From NCBI GenBank assembly GCA_000381605.1, contig KB906754.1, forward strand, positions 517,147-581,146: 64,000 nucleotides of DNA, in the 5' to 3' direction. The notes beneath the pieces were generated by a model, which saw only the letters and a program-made list of their open reading frames with translations, was not told the DNA's origin and made no database searches. Both the position numbers and the translations under genes were made by a program. This document shows positions 48,912 to 57,972 of this stretch, one piece after another. Source of the stretch: Acidobacteriaceae bacterium KBS 89 (lineage in GTDB: Bacteria; Acidobacteriota; Terriglobia; Terriglobales; Acidobacteriaceae). Position 1 is the stretch's first letter. Each line of letters starts with the position of its first letter.

Positions 48912-50165
48912 ATGAGGACTTCTATGACAAACGAACCATCGACGACAAAGAGGCGCGCAGGGGAAATCCTGAGCATCGGCATTGTTGTCTACACACTCGT
49001 CGTTGGCATGATCTGCCTGCATAGTGTGAACACAAACCCGCGTACGGACGACGCGGAGGTCTTCGCAAACTTTATCGGCATCGCCCCTCAGGTCGACGGT
49101 CCAATCGTCAAGCTTTACGTCAAGGACAACCAGTTCGTTCACAAGGGTGACCTGCTAATGGAAATCGATGACCAGCCCTACCGCTACGCGCTTCAACATG
49201 CGAAGTCCGAACGTGAAGCGCTCGAGGGCCAGATCGAAGATGAGCGAAGAACCATCGCCGCGCAGACCACCAGTGTCGCAGTCGCACAGACCGCAACGCG
49301 GACCGCAGATGCTAACGTCTCGAGGTATGCGGCTTCCGTGGATGAGGCAAAGGCCTCGGTTCTCAATGCACGAGCTGGACTCACCAGAGCCCAGGAGGAC
49401 CTCAACTACGCAAGCAGCAATCTCGGACGCATTCAGCCCCTTTTGGCCGAGCAATTCGTCACTGTGGATCAGGTTGATCAGGCGAAGACGCTGGAGGCGA
49501 CGCGCCGGCAGGCTGTCGAACAGGCACGCTCGCAGCTAAAAGTGTCGGAAGCCGGCCTGGAATCGGCGCTCGCGCAATACGAGCAAAGCAAAGCAGCCTT
49601 AGACCAGAGCCACCAACAGGTCCAGGTCTCCAAACACAGCGTCCCAACACTCGATCCCCTCGTTGCGCAACGTTCCGGGAGAACTTCGACAATCGAGGTC
49701 GCAGAATACAACCTGAACAATTGCCGCATCTTCGCCCCATTCGACGCCCGGGTCACGAACCTAACGATCTCCGAAGGAGCTTATGCCCACACGGGCCAAC
49801 AGATCTTTACGTTGATCGATACCAGAGCCTGGTGGGTGATGGCGAACTTTCGTGAGACCCAACTAAGGCACATCCGTCCGGGGATGCCGGTGGAAGTATA
49901 TGTTTTGTCTGAGCCAGATCGGCCTCTTACGGGAACGGTCGATAGCGTGGGGTTTGGAGTTACGCCCGATCAAGATGTCATAGGAAAGCTGAGCGCAGGT
50001 CTGCCGGACGTGCAGCGAACACTCAATTGGGTGCATCTGGCATCACGGTTTCCCGTCCGAATCCGGATTAGCGATCCGCCTGAAGATCTCGTTCGCATGG
50101 GAACCTCGTCGATGGTCATCGTGCGCGCATCCGGTTTAGGCTCTCCGGGCAGCAGGTATCGATGA
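48912..50165 (+). CDS. HlyD-family efflux adaptor (AaeA-like)
   Basis: A 417-residue periplasmic adaptor. One membrane helix (ILSIGIVVYTLVVGMICLHSV) is followed by the motif NPRTDDAEVFANFIGIAPQV, a lipoyl half (VKLYVKDNQFVHKGDLLMEID), a long coiled coil at about residues 90-260, the second lipoyl half (NCRIFAPFDARVTNLTISEGAYA) and a beta-barrel domain. The second ATG (codon 5) is a possible start. It overlaps the FUSC gene by four bases. Connects the FUSC inner-membrane protein with the TolC-type channel. Confidence 0.92.
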   Translation: MRTSMTNEPSTTKRRAGEILSIGIVVYTLVVGMICLHSVNTNPRTDDAEVFANFIGIAPQVDGPIVKLYVKDNQFVHKGDLLMEIDDQPYRYALQHAKSEREALEGQIEDERRTIAAQTTSVAVAQTATRTADANVSRYAASVDEAKASVLNARAGLTRAQEDLNYASSNLGRIQPLLAEQFVTVDQVDQAKTLEATRRQAVEQARSQLKVSEAGLESALAQYEQSKAALDQSHQQVQVSKHSVPTLDPLVAQRSGRTSTIEVAEYNLNNCRIFAPFDARVTNLTISEGAYAHTGQQIFTLIDTRAWWVMANFRETQLRHIRPGMPVEVYVLSEPDRPLTGTVDSVGFGVTPDQDVIGKLSAGLPDVQRTLNWVHLASRFPVRIRISDPPEDLVRMGTSSMVIVRASGLGSPGSRYR

Positions 50166-52381
50166 AAACCGACGCTAAGTCGACGCCTGAGCCAAGCGGG
50201 TTTATAGCGTGGTTCGAGCAATTTCTAAAAAGTGAACTCGCGCCCTATCCCGGTCGTGGAGTCGTCGTGGCCCGCACGGTCATTGCGGCAACCATCACTA
50301 TGCTTCTGATCATGACCTTCCGTGTGCCCGGCGGGGCGCTCGGAGCGCTGTACGCGTTTCTCATCTCCAGGGAGAGTCTTCGCTCTACCTTTCGGTCCGG
50401 GGTCGCCATCGCAGTCAGCTATGTGGCTGCCGTGACGTTTGTGCTCGTCGCGGCAAACGCCTTCGCCGACCAGCAGTCGGCGCGCATCCTGTGGTTCGCC
50501 GGCAGCATGTTCGTTACGTTTTTCGGTCTGCGGACTCTTCGTCATGCGGAGGTGGCAACCGGATTCGCGATCCTGGTGGTGAATGCTCTTCCCATCTGGC
50601 AGGTTCCTCAAACAGCAGAGTATCGAGTCGAACAGACGCTCTGGCAGGTGTTGGCGGTCGGTATAGGAACGACGGTTACAATCACGGTCGAAATCGTCTT
50701 CCACGCATTTCGGCCGAGGGATGAGATCGTCGACGAAATCAGGGAACGGCTGGACGCGGTCCGCGCGTTGTTGTTGGCCTATGGGATCAATAAGCCCGTT
50801 CCAAGTGAGACAGTAGATCGAGTCGCAAGGTACTCTATCGTAGGAACCAGCGGTCTGCGGAGAGAGCTCGCTCGATCCGGCTACGAAGCCGCCGCCAATG
50901 ATCGTTGGAGCACCGTAATCTCTCTGGTGGGCCGCGTTGTCGATTTGGGGATCAGTGCCGGCGAAAGGCCGCGCCTTTCGCTTCGAGACCACGAACATCT
51001 CCGCAAGCTCGATACGCAGCTACTACAGGTTCAAACCTCTTTGGGCAACTGGAAGAACCCACTCATCATCGACGAATCCGTGGCTTCAGCCGCTCTGACG
51101 TCGAGCATACCTCAGTTGGGCGAGATGGACAGGTCTCTTTCGCTGCTGGCAGAGGTACTACAAGGTGCGGATCGCTTCGTTCGTCCGTTCTCTACAACTG
51201 ATTCTCGAACTAACAACATCGTCAATGAACGGGATCAACCCTCATTGTTCATCCCGGATGCGTTCCGGAATCCCGAACATATTATGTTCGCCATACGTGG
51301 CTGTCTGGCGGCCACGCTCTGTTACCTCATATACGAACTCGCCAACTGGAGAGGGATCGCAACATCCGTCACAACTTGCGTCATCACCGCTCTCTCAACG
51401 GCAGGATCCTCGCGGCAAAAACAGGTCCTGCGTATGGGAGGAGCAATTGCGGGGGGATTGATCCTTGGAATGGGATCGCAAGTTTTTGTCCTTCCCTACA
51501 TCGACTCCATTACCTCGTTCGCCATCCTGTTCGCCGCGGCCACAGCAATCGGCGCCTGGATTGCAACTTCGAGTTCACGTCTGTCTTACTTTGGTGTCCA
51601 ACTCGCTCTGGCTTTCTACCTCATCAATCTTCAGGAATTCACCATCCAGACCTCACTCACCGTGGCTCGCGATCGGGTCGTTGGCATTTTGCTTGGTCTG
51701 TTCATGATGTGGTTTGTCTTCGACGGAATTGGAGGAGCAACCGCGGGCGACACGATGATGGGTGCTTTCTGTCTCAATATACGCACGCTGGCCGAGATGT
51801 TTCAGCAAATCGGCCGACCCAATCTTTCAGCCGCGACGCAGCGGGTACATGATCTGCGTGAGGAGATTCGGTCACACTTTGATAAAGTCAACGCCCAGGC
51901 GGACGGCGTTCCTTTTGAGTTTGGGCTACGAAGAGAACGTGGAATGGCCTGGCGCAACCTCATTCATAAATGGCAACCACGGTTGCGCACAGTTTACTTT
52001 CTTGGGGCAGCTTCATTTCAACACCGACTCTTTGAGGAAAACGATGCACTTCCTGCTTCCTTCTGGACGGCGATCGATTGGGTGCACCGCGATAGTGCGC
52101 AGCTCCTCACCCTGATGGCAGACCGCCTCGAAGGGAAGTTGACGAGCCCTGGACGGACCAGCCAAGTTGATTCGAGACTTCTCCTGCTTAGAGAGTCTGT
52201 GCCGGCAATGATGCTTACGCCAGTGCAACTGCAGAGAGCATGCGGCGTTATCGACCTGTCACGACAGGCTTGCGATGAACTCACCGCAGTGTTGAGAGAG
52301 ATGATCAATTCCAATGTCGTGGGGAATATCTCTCAAGCGGATCGATTATCCGCTGCGCACTCCGTAATCGAGCGCATGTAG
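50162..52381 (+). CDS. FUSC-family aromatic-acid exporter (AaeB-like)
   Basis: A 739-residue inner-membrane protein with two blocks of hydrophobic helices (about residues 30-190 and 375-530) separated by a soluble domain, the layout of FUSC/AaeB proteins. Signatures include RTVIAATITMLLIMTFRVPGG, LKMA-like PEHIMFAIRGCLAATLCYLI and SSRLSYFGVQLALAFYLINL. It likely exports hydroxylated aromatic acids with the adaptor and channel of this operon. Last gene before the tRNA-Leu region. Confidence 0.9.
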   Translation: MKTDAKSTPEPSGFIAWFEQFLKSELAPYPGRGVVVARTVIAATITMLLIMTFRVPGGALGALYAFLISRESLRSTFRSGVAIAVSYVAAVTFVLVAANAFADQQSARILWFAGSMFVTFFGLRTLRHAEVATGFAILVVNALPIWQVPQTAEYRVEQTLWQVLAVGIGTTVTITVEIVFHAFRPRDEIVDEIRERLDAVRALLLAYGINKPVPSETVDRVARYSIVGTSGLRRELARSGYEAAANDRWSTVISLVGRVVDLGISAGERPRLSLRDHEHLRKLDTQLLQVQTSLGNWKNPLIIDESVASAALTSSIPQLGEMDRSLSLLAEVLQGADRFVRPFSTTDSRTNNIVNERDQPSLFIPDAFRNPEHIMFAIRGCLAATLCYLIYELANWRGIATSVTTCVITALSTAGSSRQKQVLRMGGAIAGGLILGMGSQVFVLPYIDSITSFAILFAAATAIGAWIATSSSRLSYFGVQLALAFYLINLQEFTIQTSLTVARDRVVGILLGLFMMWFVFDGIGGATAGDTMMGAFCLNIRTLAEMFQQIGRPNLSAATQRVHDLREEIRSHFDKVNAQADGVPFEFGLRRERGMAWRNLIHKWQPRLRTVYFLGAASFQHRLFEENDALPASFWTAIDWVHRDSAQLLTLMADRLEGKLTSPGRTSQVDSRLLLLRESVPAMMLTPVQLQRACGVIDLSRQACDELTAVLREMINSNVVGNISQADRLSAAHSVIERM

Positions 52382-52537
52382 GGGCCATCTATATATATAC
52401 ATGGCTGCGCCCAAGCCATACTCGAAAACCGTAAAGTATTGAAAATAAATTGGATGCGCAGTGTACCGTATTTGTACCGGAGGATCGGCTTCCGACACTT
52501 CCCTCCCCTGCAACATATTGCACACAAATAGGTTAGT

Positions 52538-52624
52538 TGGTGCCGGGAGGGGGAATCGAACCCCCATGGAATTGCTTCCGACGGATTTTGAGTCCGCTGC
52601 GTCTGCCAGTTCCGCCATCCCGGC
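52538..52624 (-). tRNA. tRNA-Leu (anticodon CAA), CCA encoded
   Basis: Read on the minus strand, the gene starts GCCGGGATGGCGGAACTGG and folds as a class II tRNA: acceptor GCCGGGA/TCCCGGC, anticodon loop CTCAAAA with CAA (reads UUG), a long variable arm (CGTCGGAAGCAATTCCATG region), T-loop GGTTCGATTCC, discriminator A and encoded CCA at 52540-52538. Its 3' end faces the accessory half of the window, the side where integrated elements usually lie. Confidence 0.95.
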
Positions 52625-52770
52625 CTTAATCGCTCGCCCAACGGCCAAATCTCCGTCCAGTTGTCCGCAGTCTATTCACCAACTCCAGCCACACAGCGAG
52701 TCACGGATTCGGTCCAATCAAGCTGCCTCATCCGCCTTCTAGTATCGCATAGCCTACCTGTCGACTTCTC

Positions 52771-53691
52771 TCAACTTCTGAGATTTGGCCAGAGCCACGC
52801 CGCACCTCGAACACCGCTCGAATCCCCGTACATCGCAGGGACGATAGGCGTAGAAGCCTCACCACCAAACACATACGCTGCCAGTTTCTTAGGTAGATCC
52901 TCATAAAAATGCGCCACCCTGGACACGCCACCACCAACCACGATCACGTCCGGATCAAGAATGTTGATCACCTCCGCGAATCCGCGCGCGAGTCGGTCTT
53001 CGAATCGATCCATGGCGGCGACTGCATCGCGGTCGCCAGTCTCGAACTGGGATACGATCTCCCTTGTCGTCTGCGCTCTTCCGGTCACAGTCTTGTAGTC
53101 CAGCGCTATTCCCGTGCCGGAGACCCACATCTCCATGCATCCTCGTTTCCCGCAGTAGCACACAGGCCCCGGATTCTCTTCCGCCTTCGGCCATGGCAGC
53201 GGGTTGTGGCCCCATTCGCCTGCGACTCCGTTAGGCCCCTCATGGACACGTCCGTTGATTGCCACGCCGCCTCCGCATCCAGTCCCCAGAATCACACCAA
53301 ACACGACATGCTTACCCGCTGCCGCACCATCAGTTGCCTCGGAGACCGCAAGACAATTTGCGTCGTTGGCTATGCGCACTTCACGACCAAGAGCTGCCGT
53401 AAGGTCTCTGTCGAGCGGACGACCGTTCAGCCATGTAGAGTTCGAGTTCTTCACGAGCCCAGTGATCCGGGAGATGCTGCCCGGAATCCCTGCGCCGACC
53501 GTCCCAGTCTTTCCAGTCTCCGCTTCCAGGCGACGAACCAGCCCCACCATCGCCATAATCGTCGCAGTGTAGTCATCTCGTGGCGTGTCGATACGGTGCC
53601 GCGCCAACTCCACACCTTGGTCGTCGATGGCGAGCGCCTCAATCTTCGTCCCACCGAGATCAATCCCGATCCGTATCTCCGTATTTGTCAT
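52771..53691 (-). CDS. ROK-family sugar kinase
   Basis: A 306-residue kinase with the phosphate motif IDLGGTKIE near the start, GIPGSIS, the metal-binding [15 protein letters not shown] with EWGHNPL before it (His and three Cys bind zinc), and catalytic Asp in IANDANCLA. This fits fructokinase, glucokinase or N-acetylglucosamine kinase of the ROK type; which sugar is unclear. It is transcribed toward the tRNA and stands alone. Confidence 0.92.
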   Translation of the reverse strand: MTNTEIRIGIDLGGTKIEALAIDDQGVELARHRIDTPRDDYTATIMAMVGLVRRLEAETGKTGTVGAGIPGSISRITGLVKNSNSTWLNGRPLDRDLTAALGREVRIANDANCLAVSEATDGAAAGKHVVFGVILGTGCGGGVAINGRVHEGPNGVAGEWGHNPLPWPKAEENPGPVCYCGKRGCMEMWVSGTGIALDYKTVTGRAQTTREIVSQFETGDRDAVAAMDRFEDRLARGFAEVINILDPDVIVVGGGVSRVAHFYEDLPKKLAAYVFGGEASTPIVPAMYGDSSGVRGAAWLWPNLRS

Positions 53692-53792
53692 CGAACCTTA
53701 GCCATGTCTTAAAGTGTCTCGTTTGAAAGTGTAAGTCAGACTATACGTATCTGGCGCTCGATAAAGTGCCTGCCGCAAGCTTTATCATCTGG

Positions 53793-54842
53793 CTACTGAA
53801 CCTTGCCCTGCGGACGCAACCGTCGCAGTTCAGTTGCACAAGCGATCGCATTGAGTGCCGCGAGCTTTAGATTGTCCGCAGCCAGCCAAATCCAGAAGCG
53901 TGTTCCCTTCTCTCCATCACCGGAGTCCTTGCGCACGCGCACCATGATATCTTCCTGCCCGGCTGCACTTAAATTGCTGGGCGGGTCGGATTCGTGGCTC
54001 AACACGTCAACATGATCCCCCGCTAACGCCGCTTCTACCTCGGCCATGGTCGAAGGCTCGCTGAACTCCACAAGCATCGACAGCACATACCCATGAAACA
54101 CGGGTGCCTGCACCATCTGCAAAGCCAGCGTCGGCAGCCGCCCGTCCGATAAACCGGAATAATGCCGGCGAATGCGCTGCTCTGTCATCTCCAACTTGAC
54201 CTTTGCCGCCTCGCCCAACTCTGGCAGCAGATTGAACGATACCTGCGCGTCGTACTGGTCCTGAGGCAACGTCTGAAATGACAGAAGATTCACCGTCTGC
54301 TGATGTAACTCGTCCATCGCTGCCCTTCCATGCTCCGACGCAGGCTCCATCACAATCGCGGCGACGCTCGTTAACGCCAGCTTCGCCCGCAGTCTGGCTG
54401 CAATCAAAGCGAGCATCACCGCAACGGGATGCGCGCTGACCACCGCAGGCGTGTTGAGATTCAGCAGATCGGGCGAAGTCTTCTCCACCAGCAACTCCGC
54501 AACCCACGGCGCCCGCACCAGAACATCCTTCTCTCCTTCTAGAGCGTAAGAAAGATCGACGATGCTTGCGCCGGCCCGCCGTGCGTCCTGCCAGTGCCTT
54601 TTCGTCACCGCCTCACCGCCAGCCAGGAAGACGAAGTCCATCCGATCAAACGAAGACGACTCCAGCCGCTGAATAAAGGAGACCTCATCGGCCGCCGCCG
54701 TCACCTGTCCTGCGGCATCCTCCACATCAAGCAGCACAAAATCCGATGCCGCGAGCGACGACGACGCAAGCTCCTCACTCAACTCTTTCCCTGCCAGCGA
54801 CGACGCTCCGACGATTCCGATTCGATAGACATTGTTCGTCAT
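53793..54842 (-). CDS. Aspartate-semialdehyde-dehydrogenase homologue without the catalytic cysteine
   Basis: A 349-residue Asd/ArgC-fold protein. The N-terminal nucleotide motif (IGIVGASSLAGKEL) and the C-terminal dimerisation domain (HYSGLSDGRLPTLALQMVQAPVFHG) are kept. Where Asd has N-P-N-C-S-T the sequence is VVSAHPVAVM (residues 134-143): the nucleophilic Cys is missing and no other Cys stands near. It is thus unlikely to be a working Asd. It resembles the USG-1-type non-catalytic paralogues in concept. The pssA-psd genes lie upstream on the same strand with a gap of about 70 bp. Confidence 0.85.
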   Translation of the reverse strand: MTNNVYRIGIVGASSLAGKELSEELASSSLAASDFVLLDVEDAAGQVTAAADEVSFIQRLESSSFDRMDFVFLAGGEAVTKRHWQDARRAGASIVDLSYALEGEKDVLVRAPWVAELLVEKTSPDLLNLNTPAVVSAHPVAVMLALIAARLRAKLALTSVAAIVMEPASEHGRAAMDELHQQTVNLLSFQTLPQDQYDAQVSFNLLPELGEAAKVKLEMTEQRIRRHYSGLSDGRLPTLALQMVQAPVFHGYVLSMLVEFSEPSTMAEVEAALAGDHVDVLSHESDPPSNLSAAGQEDIMVRVRKDSGDGEKGTRFWIWLAADNLKLAALNAIACATELRRLRPQGKVQ

Positions 54843-54910
54843 ATTGTTCTTATACCGACTGTAGTCTTCGGCACCGCAGCGCCAGATGTCTGTCCGATCT
54901 GACGATTATG

Positions 54911-55759
54911 CTAACTCGTCACCGTGGATTGTCGCCGTCCTCTGCTCCACGAATACGCCAACCGCGCCACCACGCCCGACACCAGATACGCCATCGCAAT
55001 GATGATCAGCATGTACTCCGAATACAGTGCAATCAGGGTACCGATCGTCACGATCCACGCGACCAGTTGAAAAGGATGGCGGCCGCCCGTCATCACTTCC
55101 TTTGCGCTCCAGAACCGCCAGTTACTCACCATCAGAAAACTGGTGAACAACAGCAGGCACAGCCACACCAGCGCAATCCACGGATTGTCGATCGGCGAAC
55201 CTCGCTGAAAATGGATCACAGAACTGATCACGCCCGCGCCGGCAGGAATCGGCATGCCTACAAAATACTTCTTTCCAGGCCGTCCGGGATTGCGCGGTTG
55301 CGGATCGACGCTGATGTTGAATCGTGCCAGCCGGCTCGCTCCGCAGACCAGAAAAATAAAACAGGCGAAGATTCCGATATGCATCAGCTGCCCTCGCAAC
55401 TGCGGATGCTCCAACGTGGGCAGCATTCGGAAACCCCATATATAGGCCAGCAGACTCGGCGCAACTCCAAATGTAATAACGTCCGCAAGCGAATCCAGCT
55501 CCTTGCCGAAGTCGCTCGCCGTATTCGTCATCCGCGCAATGATGCCGTCGAGCCCATCGAACAGCACGGCAATTCCTAGCGCCAGCGCCGCCCGGTCGAA
55601 GTAGCCCTGGTCCGCCACCGACCCCTGAATGCTCTGCGTTATCGCGTAGTATCCCGCAGCCATATTCCCTGCGGTAAACAGCGACGGCAGAACATACATG
55701 CCTCGACTAGGCTGACGTCTCACCCTACCGCCGGCGCCTGTCTGCGCCCCGTCTGACAT
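54911..55759 (-). CDS. pssA: CDP-diacylglycerol-serine O-phosphatidyltransferase
   Basis: An integral membrane enzyme of 282 residues making phosphatidylserine from CDP-diacylglycerol and serine. The CDP-alcohol phosphotransferase motif is complete: DGLDGIIARMTNTASDFGKE followed by LDSLAD (D-G-x2-A-R-x8-G-x3-D-x3-D). About eight hydrophobic segments follow. The start overlaps the psd stop by one base (TAATG), so synthase and decarboxylase are coupled and together make phosphatidylethanolamine. Confidence 0.95.
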   Translation of the reverse strand: MSDGAQTGAGGRVRRQPSRGMYVLPSLFTAGNMAAGYYAITQSIQGSVADQGYFDRAALALGIAVLFDGLDGIIARMTNTASDFGKELDSLADVITFGVAPSLLAYIWGFRMLPTLEHPQLRGQLMHIGIFACFIFLVCGASRLARFNISVDPQPRNPGRPGKKYFVGMPIPAGAGVISSVIHFQRGSPIDNPWIALVWLCLLLFTSFLMVSNWRFWSAKEVMTGGRHPFQLVAWIVTIGTLIALYSEYMLIIIAMAYLVSGVVARLAYSWSRGRRQSTVTS

Positions 55760-56418
55760 TAGGCCACCACTGCCACTGCAGCGTTCTTCGCCTGCGCAGG
55801 AAGCCCCGGGAGCACGGCCAACACCGTAGAACCGCCCTTCACGCGGGAACCGGTCTTCACTTTGAGGTTCGCCTCAGCCGGAATCAGAACATCTACCCGC
55901 GAGCCGAACTTGATCAGCCCGATACGCTGCCCTCGTTCCACACGGTCGCCTACCTTGAGGTTGCACACAATGCGCCGCGCCAGCAATCCGGCAATTTGTT
56001 TGAAGCTAACCTCATACTCGCCGGCATCGATCGTGATCAACGTCTGCTCGTTATTCAGCACCGACTCGGGCTTCATTGCGTTCATGAACTCACCCTTGCG
56101 GAACTCGCAAACCTTCACCACTCCGCCCACGGGCGCGCGGTTCACATGCACATCAAAGACATTTAGAAAAATACTCAGCCGCAACCGGCTTCCGCTGAGC
56201 GTCTCGATCCACTCCGCCTCCGTCACTACCCCATCGCCAGGCGAGACGACCTGCCCCGGGTCCTGGGGGATTGTCCTGTTCGGGTCGCGAAAAAACCAAA
56301 GAAAAAATGCTGCCAGCACTAATGGCAATGCCACCAGCCACACCGGCATAGTCAAATACCAGAGCGCCGCTGCCACCGCTCCAAGCCCGAAGGCGTAGAA
56401 GAACCCATCTCGCACCAT
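55759..56418 (-). CDS. psd: Phosphatidylserine decarboxylase proenzyme, short type
   Basis: A 219-residue enzyme converting phosphatidylserine to phosphatidylethanolamine. The self-cleavage site for the pyruvoyl group is KGGSTV near residue 200 (GGST in place of the more common LGST). Two hydrophobic helices occur at the start (AFGLGAVAAALWYLT; VWLVALPLVLAAFFLWFFRD), and RIFMNVFDVHVNRAPV-like sequence (ISIFLNVFDVHVNRAPVGG region) is typical of the short archaeal-type PSD. First gene of the psd-pssA pair. Confidence 0.93.
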   Translation of the reverse strand: MVRDGFFYAFGLGAVAAALWYLTMPVWLVALPLVLAAFFLWFFRDPNRTIPQDPGQVVSPGDGVVTEAEWIETLSGSRLRLSIFLNVFDVHVNRAPVGGVVKVCEFRKGEFMNAMKPESVLNNEQTLITIDAGEYEVSFKQIAGLLARRIVCNLKVGDRVERGQRIGLIKFGSRVDVLIPAEANLKVKTGSRVKGGSTVLAVLPGLPAQAKNAAVAVVA

Positions 56419-56497
56419 AAGTACTCGATTATACGGCCACGCACACCTTCACCCAGAGCCCGCCGCCGGCCCACCACCCAGCCCGTCCGGCCTGCGG

Positions 56498-56716
56498 CTA
56501 AGACATTCCCAACCGCCGAAGCCGCTCCATCTCGTCTTTCAGACTGAGTTTCAGCTTCTTCAGCCGCACCTCTTCCAGTTGTTCTGCGTCCGTTAGATAC
56601 GTCTTGGCACGCAGCGTGTCCAGCCTGCGCGCATACAAACTGTGTTCCTGAATTAGCTGTTGAATAGAGGGAAGCGAAGCGGTCTTGGGAAGCTCCGTAA
56701 ACTTGGCGGTTTGCAC
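56498..56716 (-). CDS. DUF465/YdcH-family small protein
   Basis: A 72-residue, highly charged, helical protein. The core LIQEHSLYARRLDTLRAK and EVRLKKLKLSLKDEMERLRR matches the DUF465 (YdcH) family of small coiled-coil proteins with unknown role. It stands between the lipid genes and rimI on the same strand. Confidence 0.8.
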   Translation of the reverse strand: MQTAKFTELPKTASLPSIQQLIQEHSLYARRLDTLRAKTYLTDAEQLEEVRLKKLKLSLKDEMERLRRLGMS

Positions 56717-56812
56717 GAGGGCTGTACCTCCAGCAACAAAATACTTCTCACCAACGAATGGCGAAACGCTATCACAGAGTCGCCAACACCGGCAATGTGG
56801 ATTACTTGCCCG

Positions 56813-57307
56813 TTACGGGTGCCGGCCTAACTCCAGCCGCATCATGACAGCGTCCTCCACCGGGCCCCGGTAATACCCCTTACGGCTCCCAACAACGACG
56901 AACCCGAGCATCTCATATAACGCAATTGCCCCGCGACTGCCTGCCCTGACCTCCAACTCCACCGCCGTCGCCCCCAGCCGCCTGCACCAATCAACGGTCG
57001 CCTCACACAACGCCTTGCCCACCCCACTTCGCCTTACCCCCGACTCCACCGCGACGCTCTCCAGTTCAGCCGCCCCCCCCGTATCCAAACCAACCACCCT
57101 TCCCACGGCAAAGCCCAGCAGCCTGGCCTCCGCCTCCGCAACCAGCAGGCAGCGAATCACAGCGGTATCAATATCACCAGCATGAACGATAGCGGCATAC
57201 TCCGCCTCGGCCCAGTGCGGGGCCTCCGCAATGGCCCGCTCCATCTCGACGACTCGAGCCAGATCAGCCGCACCAGCCATCCGGACGCGAAATCCCGCAA
57301 CGCTCAT
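56813..57307 (-). CDS. rimI: GNAT acetyltransferase, RimI-like
   Basis: A 164-residue GNAT protein with the acetyl-CoA-binding signature SGVRRSGVGKALCEA (R-x2-G-x-G/A) and later ALYEMLGFVVVGSRKGYYRGPVEDAVMM, which is RimI-like (R-x-x-Y-Y). RimI acetylates the N-terminus of ribosomal protein bS18. It overlaps tsaB by four bases, the usual pairing of the two genes in many bacteria. Confidence 0.88.
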   Translation of the reverse strand: MSVAGFRVRMAGAADLARVVEMERAIAEAPHWAEAEYAAIVHAGDIDTAVIRCLLVAEAEARLLGFAVGRVVGLDTGGAAELESVAVESGVRRSGVGKALCEATVDWCRRLGATAVELEVRAGSRGAIALYEMLGFVVVGSRKGYYRGPVEDAVMMRLELGRHP

Positions 57308-57972
57308 TTCGCAGCTCGAGGCGCAGCCGGCTTCGCAAAGATCTCCGCATCAGTTCGCCGCAGATAGTTCGCGTCCAGCGTACTCGCGTCATCAAACTCT
57401 CCAACCTCAATACGTTCCAAAGCAAGCGGCAACGCGTCACTCGCTGAAGGCTCATGAACAATGCGCAGCCCCAGCCCAGCCAGCGCCTCCGCAGGCTTAT
57501 CCTCGCACACCACCACAACACCACCCGCAGCCGCCGCCAGCACATCCTGGGCGGAGAGCAACGCCTCTCGCAAACACCTCCGCCCCAGATACTCCCCGTA
57601 ATAAAACTCGCCCCGCCCCGCATCCAGCACAGCATGCACCGGGTTTCCCCCTCCATCAATGCAGGCAGCCAGCAGAGCCAGTCTCGACACCGCAACCAGT
57701 GGGACACCGCCGGCCTCACTCAAACCCTTCGCTGCGCTCACGCCCACCCGTACCCCTGTAAAGGATCCCGGCCCATGCACCACCACAACCGCGGCCAGCT
57801 CACTCAGCGTCCATCCCAAAGCCCCCATCAATCGCCGCACCGCAGGCACCAGCCGCTCCGACGAAGTCCTCCCGGGCAATACCTCTGTCGCAACGATTGC
57901 CGGCTCTTCGCTTGTGTCCGCAAGCGCCACACTGCCCTCGCCGCCCCCAGTATGGATCATCAGCAATCGCAT
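57304..57972 (-). CDS. tsaB: tRNA threonylcarbamoyladenosine biosynthesis protein TsaB
   Basis: A 222-residue ASKHA-fold protein that scaffolds TsaD and TsaE in t6A tRNA modification. Signs are the start MRLLMIHTGGGEGSVAL, VVVHGPGSFTGVRVGVSAAKGLSEA (GPGSFTGxR is the family mark) and AVLDAGRGEFYYGEY. The stop overlaps the rimI start, and the start overlaps the meaB-mce stop by one base, so the three genes form an operon. Confidence 0.93.
   Translation of the reverse strand: MRLLMIHTGGGEGSVALADTSEEPAIVATEVLPGRTSSERLVPAVRRLMGALGWTLSELAAVVVVHGPGSFTGVRVGVSAAKGLSEAGGVPLVAVSRLALLAACIDGGGNPVHAVLDAGRGEFYYGEYLGRRCLREALLSAQDVLAAAAGGVVVVCEDKPAEALAGLGLRIVHEPSASDALPLALERIEVGEFDDASTLDANYLRRTDAEIFAKPAAPRAAK

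Noticed and set aside
55462..55485. ATGTAATAACG resembling the right half of the box
   Set aside because: It lies inside pssA coding sequence, lacks the AGGAA part and has no spaced -10.
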